10,865 bases of DNA from the NCBI GenBank assembly GCA_030591305.1, contig JAUVBI010000090.1, positions 1 through 10,865 of the forward strand, given 5' to 3'. The number at the start of each line of letters is the position of its first letter. Position 1 is the stretch's first letter. This DNA comes from Pseudomonadota bacterium (GTDB taxonomy: Bacteria; Pseudomonadota; Gammaproteobacteria; Pseudomonadales; Halieaceae). A model generated the notes under the pieces. The model was given only the letters and a program-made list of their open reading frames with translations, was not told the DNA's origin and ran no database searches. Positions 6,263-10,865 of the stretch are shown here, in pieces. The position numbers and the translations under genes are program-made.

Positions 6263-6969
6263 GTAGAGTACCTGAACTGACATCAGCGGTATTCAACCCC
6301 TTTGAATCGGAAGAAATTACGCCACCTTTTTCTGACCACTGGCATGCCAAACGACGGGTGGCCCAGGCTATTCGCAGGCTGACAGATGTGCTTGTCACCA
6401 GCACGCCTCCCACCGATGAGCTAAACGCCATTGCAGATGAGCTGGAAAAACAGGCGGATGAATTCGCGGCCTGCAAGCGCCTGTATGGCATGTTGGAATT
6501 TATTAACGATGGCGAGCACGGTACCCAGGGTGAGGTCAGCCATGAGCTCAACGCACTGGGTGGCTGGAGCAACCCCCTGTCACCGGGACTGAATATGTGG
6601 CTGGAGGGCAACAGGGCCTTCGGGACCGTCAATTGCGGCTATGCCTATGAGGGCCCCCCCGGTTTTATTCACGGCGGGTACGTGGCAGCGATCATGGACC
6701 AGTTTCTGGGGATGGCACAAATTATTGGCAAAAAGCCCGGCATGACCGGCACCTTGACCACGCGTTACCGCAAACCCACACCGCTGAATACCGATCTGCA
6801 ACTGGAAGCTGAGGTCATTCCCCTGGAGGGCAGAAAAACCCTGGTTAAAGGGGAAATGCGGGTGGGCGATGTGGTGACAGCTACTTGTGAGGGCTTATTT
6901 ATACGCCCTGCGGGGGGCATGCCCTCCGGTAACACGCCACAAGAGTCGACGCCCAGCGAACAAAAGTAA
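6259..6969 (+). CDS. PaaI-type hotdog-fold thioesterase
   Basis: The protein is 236 aa, longer than the usual 140-160 because of an N-terminal helical extension (1 to about 95) containing an amphipathic stretch near 52-80. The hotdog domain (about 110-217) contains GFIHGGYVAAIMDQ at 135-148, with the HGG turn and candidate catalytic Asp147, followed by TLTTRYRKPTPLNTDL at 165-180 and GRKTLVKGEM at 191-200, as in PaaI/4HBT acyl-CoA thioesterases. The C-terminal 20 residues are low complexity (Pro, Ser, Thr). Its ATG overlaps the epoxide hydrolase stop. AAGGA lies about 9 nt upstream. Pairing with the hydrolase suggests hydrolysis of a CoA thioester in the same catabolic route (inference). The gene ends 4 bp from the end of the convergent operon, with no terminator between. 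Confidence 0.85.
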   Translation: MSRVPELTSAVFNPFESEEITPPFSDHWHAKRRVAQAIRRLTDVLVTSTPPTDELNAIADELEKQADEFAACKRLYGMLEFINDGEHGTQGEVSHELNALGGWSNPLSPGLNMWLEGNRAFGTVNCGYAYEGPPGFIHGGYVAAIMDQFLGMAQIIGKKPGMTGTLTTRYRKPTPLNTDLQLEAEVIPLEGRKTLVKGEMRVGDVVTATCEGLFIRPAGGMPSGNTPQESTPSEQK

Positions 6970-6973
6970 AGCG

Positions 6974-8164
6974 TCAGTCGTCCCGGTTGGTAATTAAACT
7001 ATTGCTAAAGGGCGCGACTGCCACCGCCTCGGGCGCAGTTTCCGGCTCGTGAATAACATCCATATCGACCCTGGCCGGGTTACGCAAACTTGGTGGTGGT
7101 GGCTTCTTGAACTGTTTTTCTTGCCACTCCGGCTTTGCCTCAGTGACCTGCACCCGGGGCGCAACGGGCTCACCAATAGTCGGCGGGTGTTGACTGCTGC
7201 CTATAAATTCAAGGTTTTGCAGACTGTCCGTACTTGTTGCTGTGGACGGGCCGGGTGTTTGCTCCGCCGGGAGCATGCGCGCCTGCTCAGCCAATGTGCC
7301 CGAGTTGGCCGGGGCTGTTTGCTGCTGTGGCTCTTGCCCTTTCGGGACCGCACTGGCAATAACATCCAGATCATAGGCAGAGGCCAGGGCCTGCGAAAGA
7401 CCAGGGGAAACCTGGGGCACAGCGTACTCCTCGGGCCGCTCCTCCTCACTTTGCAATGCTGGCATTTCTGCCTCGCCCAGGGCGCGCTGTTTAAGCAGTT
7501 CATTGGCGCAATCTGACCAGCGGCCAAAATGGGCCGACTCCACCGGGTCTGGCATTTGATGTTTTTTAAAGGTCGCCTGGGTAGACATAAAGCGCTGTTT
7601 TACCGCCCTATAATGATAAATGTGGTCTTCCGTCTGCAGCGGAATCACGTCGGAGCTGCCACGCAATATCAACATTTGCGGCGGCAGTTGCCCCTGTAGG
7701 CTGTGCAATAAATCGGCCAGAAAACACAGGCGAAAAGCAGAACCCAGGGTGGTTTTCAATTGTGTATCACAGGGGATGTATAAGTAATTACCCAACTCTG
7801 AGTAGCCGCTGGTACGCATGAGTAAATCGGCGGAATCGGACAGAGGACCCACGGCGAGCTGGCCGTTGACAATAAAATCGACACCGTGGCGCATCGCCGC
7901 CAGCGTAGCGTTACGGCGCACGACCTCGTCCGATTGCCACTCGACCAGAATGACGTTCTTACCCTCCTCTTGCAGAGTGGCTGCCAGATCGCTCTGCGGT
8001 TCCGCGGGGGCGCTGGGTGCACTGCTGCCGACATCGGAAGGAATGCCGTGACCGGGATTCTCCAGCGTCAGGCGCTCCATCCAGCAGGCAAAAGGAGACT
8101 CCCGGAAAAGCACGAAGTCTTCTGCGGTATAGCTTACGGCCTGATCTACACTGTAACGATACAT
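6974..8164 (-). CDS. TM0106-type RecB-like domain protein with degenerate nuclease site and disordered C-terminus
   Basis: The protein is 396 aa. Residues 9 to about 228 align by eye with the N-terminal module of TM0106-family RecB-like nucleases: YTAEDFVLF (12-20), TLAAMRHGVDFIVNGQLA (87-104), DSADLLMR (110-117), YIPCDTQL (129-136), RLCFLADLLHSLQG (145-158), HYRAVKQRF (184-192) and DPVESAHFGRWSDC (206-219). The nuclease lysine expected in DTKL is Gln135, the Q-x3-Y helix is RLCFLA, and the cysteines of the expected EHCxxCRW cluster are replaced, leaving only Cys219. Catalysis is therefore doubtful. Residues about 230-396 are rich in Pro, Gln, Glu and Ala and probably disordered (KKPPPPS at 353-359). 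No helicase module follows, unlike in full-length relatives. The gene starts 3 bp after the dehydrogenase stop, without a good ribosome site, so it is the last gene of that operon. Its function is unknown; it may have a nucleic-acid-binding or structural role. Confidence 0.7.
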   Translation of the reverse strand: MYRYSVDQAVSYTAEDFVLFRESPFACWMERLTLENPGHGIPSDVGSSAPSAPAEPQSDLAATLQEEGKNVILVEWQSDEVVRRNATLAAMRHGVDFIVNGQLAVGPLSDSADLLMRTSGYSELGNYLYIPCDTQLKTTLGSAFRLCFLADLLHSLQGQLPPQMLILRGSSDVIPLQTEDHIYHYRAVKQRFMSTQATFKKHQMPDPVESAHFGRWSDCANELLKQRALGEAEMPALQSEEERPEEYAVPQVSPGLSQALASAYDLDVIASAVPKGQEPQQQTAPANSGTLAEQARMLPAEQTPGPSTATSTDSLQNLEFIGSSQHPPTIGEPVAPRVQVTEAKPEWQEKQFKKPPPPSLRNPARVDMDVIHEPETAPEAVAVAPFSNSLITNRDD

Positions 8165-8167
8165 AAA

Positions 8168-10261
8168 CTAGTCTTTTTGAAGTGCAAAGTGAGCCCGCTC
8201 TGTGGCATAGGAAAGGATATTATCTGAGTCGTCTTTACTCAAGGCTTTTGAGAAACCCACCATACCTTTTTGCCAGTGCATACCGCCCAACACGATGGCG
8301 TCCCAGTTGGCCCGCGTCTCGAGCGAGATGGCGCGCAGGTCCGGCGGAGTGCCGCCCGCTATCGCCTCAGCGCCGTGGCAGACAAAGCAATAGGTGTGGA
8401 ATAGTTTCAGGCCCTCCTCTATCTGCTGAGGCGTAGCATCCTGTTCCGGCGGGGTAAACACAAGCTTTTCTGGCCGCTCTGGCGCATCGGGAAGTGCATC
8501 CGTACCACCCATTTTGAATACCAGCAAACGGCTGTAATTGGGTTTGGGGCCGCTGTTGTCATCATCGCCGGCGGTCAGGGCATATGTCCCCCCCCAACCC
8601 GCTGTGACGGCAATGTACTGGTCACCTTTCAACCTGAACGTCATGGGCGGGGCAACAATGCCGGTCTGGGCATCGAATTGCCACAGGACCTTGCCCTTGT
8701 CCGCCGAATAGGCCACCAACTGTCCCTCGGCGTTTCCCTGAAACAGCAGATTGCCCGCCGTGGACAGCATGCCGCCATTCCACGGCCCCTCGTGGGTGAA
8801 TCTCCAGCGCTCTTTCTGCTCCGCCGGATCCCAGGCAGTGATATGTCCTTTCACCATATCGATTACCTCTTGTCGTTCAACCGGGTCACTGGGCAACAGG
8901 GCGGCACGCGCGTCGGTGCCGGTATTCCAGAAACCCGGTTTGTGCACAAAATCTTCATCCTGTGCGTAGACGTGGGGAATGTCCTGGGCGGGAATGTAGA
9001 CCAGGCCGGTATCCGGGCTATAACTCATGGGGTGCCAGTTATGGGCGCCATAGGGCGCGGGGAAAACAGGTGCGGGCGCATCTTCATAGCGCACTCCCTC
9101 CGCCTCTACAGGGCGCCCTGTTTCGGGATCAATGTGTGTGGCCCAGGTTGCCAAACCATAGGCCTCGGCGGATAGAAACTCGCCGGTCTTGCGGTCCAGT
9201 ACGTAAAAGAAACCGTTTTTGGGGGCCTGCATAATCACCTGCCGCTGCGTTCCCCCTATCTCCATATCAGCCAGAATCATATGCTGTGTAGCGGTGTAGT
9301 CCCAGCTGTCCCCCGGGGTAGTCTGGTAGTGCCAGACATAGCTGCCATCATCAGGATTGAGGGCAACAATACTGGACAGGTAGAGGTTGTCGCCGCCGTC
9401 CGGGCTGCGGATCTCCCGGTTCCAGGGTGCGCCATTGCCCACGCCGATGTACAGCAGGTTGAGTTCTTCATCATAGGCCATGGAATCCCAGACCGTGCCG
9501 CCACCGCCAATCTCCCACCAGGGGCCTCCACCCCAGGTTTTGGCAGCCTGTTCCATCGCGGGCCGCTCAAATGGCTTTTCGGGGTTCCCGGGCACCGTGT
9601 AGAAGCGCCAGCTCATTTTCCCGTCGTCGAGGTTGTAGGCGCTGACATAGCCGCGCACCCCGTACTCGGCACCGCCATTACCGATAATGGCGTTACCTTT
9701 AACAATTCTGGGGGCACCGGTAATGGTATAGGGAAGCGAGGTATCAGTGGTCTGTACTTCCCAGCGCAGTTTACCCGTGGCGGCGTGCAAGGAGACCAGG
9801 CGACCATCGATGGTGCCTAAGACCAGGTTATCGCCCTGCAGGGCTGCGCCACGGTTGACCACATCACAGCAGGCATGCAACGCCCAGTCCCGGGGTACTT
9901 TGGGGTCGTACATCCACAGCAGCTCTCCGCTGGCTGCGTCATGGGCGTAGGCGATACTCCAGGAACCGGTGCTGTACATCACACCATCGCGCACCAGCGG
10001 CGTCGCTTCCATGCCACGGTTTGTGGGGTAATCAAAGTGCCACGCCAGGGCCAGTTCACCGACGTTCTCTGTATTGATATCGGCCAGTGCGCTATAGCGT
10101 GCCTCGGTATTATCGCGGCCGTGCTTGAGCCACTCGACATCGGGTAACATTTCCGCTGTAACCGGCGCAGCGGCTTCCACCGCGGGCGCCGCTTCCTCCC
10201 GGGAGCAGGCAACACTCAAGGTCGTGCACAGCAGAATCAATGTCAGTCTTGTCAGTGTCAT
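8168..10261 (-). CDS. PQQ-dependent alcohol dehydrogenase with C-terminal cytochrome c domain (quinohemoprotein)
   Basis: The protein is 697 aa, the usual size for type II quinohemoprotein alcohol dehydrogenases. After a hydrophobic export signal (1-18) comes an eight-bladed PQQ propeller (about 40-600). It contains the vicinal cysteine pair in HACCDVVNRG (129-138), GNGGAEYGVRG (194-204) with a probable calcium-ligand Glu199, GVGNGAPWN (273-281), GDSWDYTATQ (317-326) with the family's catalytic-base Asp, and GAHNWHPMSYSP (405-416). A heme-c domain follows, with CFVCH at 625-629 and Met667 (or Met661) as the likely sixth ligand. The enzyme oxidises an alcohol in the periplasm and passes electrons through PQQ and heme c to the respiratory chain. 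LSVAC at 15-19 followed by an Ala/Pro/Glu linker suggests a possible lipoprotein, though Ser at -3 is not canonical. No PQQ biosynthesis gene is in view. Confidence 0.93.
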   Translation of the reverse strand: MTLTRLTLILLCTTLSVACSREEAAPAVEAAAPVTAEMLPDVEWLKHGRDNTEARYSALADINTENVGELALAWHFDYPTNRGMEATPLVRDGVMYSTGSWSIAYAHDAASGELLWMYDPKVPRDWALHACCDVVNRGAALQGDNLVLGTIDGRLVSLHAATGKLRWEVQTTDTSLPYTITGAPRIVKGNAIIGNGGAEYGVRGYVSAYNLDDGKMSWRFYTVPGNPEKPFERPAMEQAAKTWGGGPWWEIGGGGTVWDSMAYDEELNLLYIGVGNGAPWNREIRSPDGGDNLYLSSIVALNPDDGSYVWHYQTTPGDSWDYTATQHMILADMEIGGTQRQVIMQAPKNGFFYVLDRKTGEFLSAEAYGLATWATHIDPETGRPVEAEGVRYEDAPAPVFPAPYGAHNWHPMSYSPDTGLVYIPAQDIPHVYAQDEDFVHKPGFWNTGTDARAALLPSDPVERQEVIDMVKGHITAWDPAEQKERWRFTHEGPWNGGMLSTAGNLLFQGNAEGQLVAYSADKGKVLWQFDAQTGIVAPPMTFRLKGDQYIAVTAGWGGTYALTAGDDDNSGPKPNYSRLLVFKMGGTDALPDAPERPEKLVFTPPEQDATPQQIEEGLKLFHTYCFVCHGAEAIAGGTPPDLRAISLETRANWDAIVLGGMHWQKGMVGFSKALSKDDSDNILSYATERAHFALQKD

Positions 10262-10291
10262 ATAGGTTACCCGTGTCTGGATTATTATTAC

Positions 10292-10865
10292 TCAGCGCTT
10301 TTTGTAAATTATCGCACCACCTACCATGGTTGTTTCAACTTGCAGCTCGCGCATGGCCATGGGGTCATCCAATGGGCTGCCCGATAAAATGATCATATCT
10401 GCGAACTTACCCGGCTCCAGAGAACCGCGGTTATCTTCTTCAAACACCTGCCAGGCCGCGTCGATGGTTACCGCGCGCAGTGCTTCCATCACGCCCACTC
10501 GCTGCTCGGGGCCAAGTACGTCGCCACCATAGGTAATTCTGTGAACGGTACTCCATACAGCCTGCAGGGGCAGCATGGGTGTCACCGGCGTATCCAGGTG
10601 AGAACTGTAGCGCAGGTCGTTATCCTGCGCCCACTTTGCCGGGCTCATGACGGCGGCCCGTTCGGGGCCCATAAAAATATCGCGGTGCCTGTCACCCCAG
10701 TACCAGGTGTGGGCGGAGAAGAAACTGGGGGTGATACCCAGGGCCTTCATACGCACAATTTGATCTTTTCGAGCCATCTGGGAGTGAATCAGGATAAGAC
10801 GCGGGTCTGCCACCGGGTGCGCTTGCTGTGCAGCCTCGAAAGCATCCAGGATATCTTCTATGGAC
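10292..10865 (-). CDS. Amidohydrolase family protein (YtcJ/Amidohydro_3-like), C-terminal part
   Basis: About 191 C-terminal codons are visible and the reading frame stays open to the right edge, where it reads SIEDILDAFEAAQQAHP. Metal-site features of the amidohydrolase superfamily are present: LIHSQM (expected EHaQ position, ligand His), FFSAHTWYWGD, and SSHLDTPVTPMLPLQ at the position of the usual SD-x-P metal aspartate. A typical C-terminal end follows, EALRAVTIDAAWQVFEEDNRGSLEPGKFADMI in pieces, closing with a GG-x-IIYKK strand. YtcJ-like enzymes hydrolyse amide, imide or similar bonds with bound metal, mostly with unknown substrates. The gene ends 30 bp before the dehydrogenase start on the same strand, so the two are probably co-transcribed. 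It may release or trim a compound whose alcohol group is then oxidised (inference). An export signal cannot be judged because the N-terminus is missing. Confidence 0.88.
   Translation of the reverse strand, partial: SIEDILDAFEAAQQAHPVADPRLILIHSQMARKDQIVRMKALGITPSFFSAHTWYWGDRHRDIFMGPERAAVMSPAKWAQDNDLRYSSHLDTPVTPMLPLQAVWSTVHRITYGGDVLGPEQRVGVMEALRAVTIDAAWQVFEEDNRGSLEPGKFADMIILSGSPLDDPMAMRELQVETTMVGGAIIYKKR

Noticed and set aside
8182..10147. Several plus-strand open frames of 70-180 codons across the PQQ dehydrogenase gene
   Set aside because: They are antisense shadows of a well-supported gene, with Arg/Pro/Gly-rich products showing no domain features.

Overview
The window looks like chromosomal DNA of a marine-type gammaproteobacterium. 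The evidence is intermediate GC, Gram-negative periplasmic proteins, a PQQ/heme-c dehydrogenase, EHN-type epoxide hydrolase and PaaI-type thioesterase genes, and a SutA-like small protein. Halieaceae, Spongiibacteraceae or a nearby Cellvibrionales group is my guess from protein style, not a proven assignment. Coding density is high. I see no rRNA, tRNA, CRISPR array, insertion sequence or phage gene.

Layout, left to right. (1) 1-622, minus: the N-terminal third of an Orn/Lys/Arg decarboxylase, running off the left edge. It is divergent from an Lrp/AsnC-family regulator (857-1291, plus). The 234-bp gap holds a sigma70-like promoter for the decarboxylase and a duplicated palindromic element that resembles Lrp sites. 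(2) 1311-3124, minus: a two-gene operon of a membrane-anchored HSL-family alpha/beta hydrolase and a PlsC-type acyltransferase, overlapping by ATGA. (3) 3262-3612, plus: a small basic protein with a SutA-like FLxxGGxI motif, ending at a strong hairpin terminator (3647-3666) shared with the convergent operon. (4) 3714-4945, minus: a sortase gene followed 14 bp later by a gene for a secreted 185-aa protein with a C-terminal sorting signal (MPTTASP, hydrophobic helix, RRR). This looks like a minimal Gram-negative sortase/substrate pair and is the most interesting unit here. (5) 5102-6969, plus: an epoxide hydrolase translationally coupled to a hotdog thioesterase. The 156-bp gap to the sortase contains a 16-bp direct repeat with a 28-bp period. 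(6) 6974-10865, minus: an amidohydrolase (its 5' end lies off the right edge), a quinohemoprotein alcohol dehydrogenase with a possible lipobox, and a protein built on the TM0106-type RecB-like nuclease fold that has lost its catalytic lysine and Fe-S cysteines.

How they may work together: units 2, 5 and 6 suggest lipid or xenobiotic catabolism (ester or epoxide hydrolysis, CoA-thioester hydrolysis, periplasmic alcohol oxidation). Unit 1 looks like a locally regulated amino-acid decarboxylase. Unit 4 is a self-contained envelope-anchoring module whose substrate domain I do not recognise. Functional links between separate units are inference.
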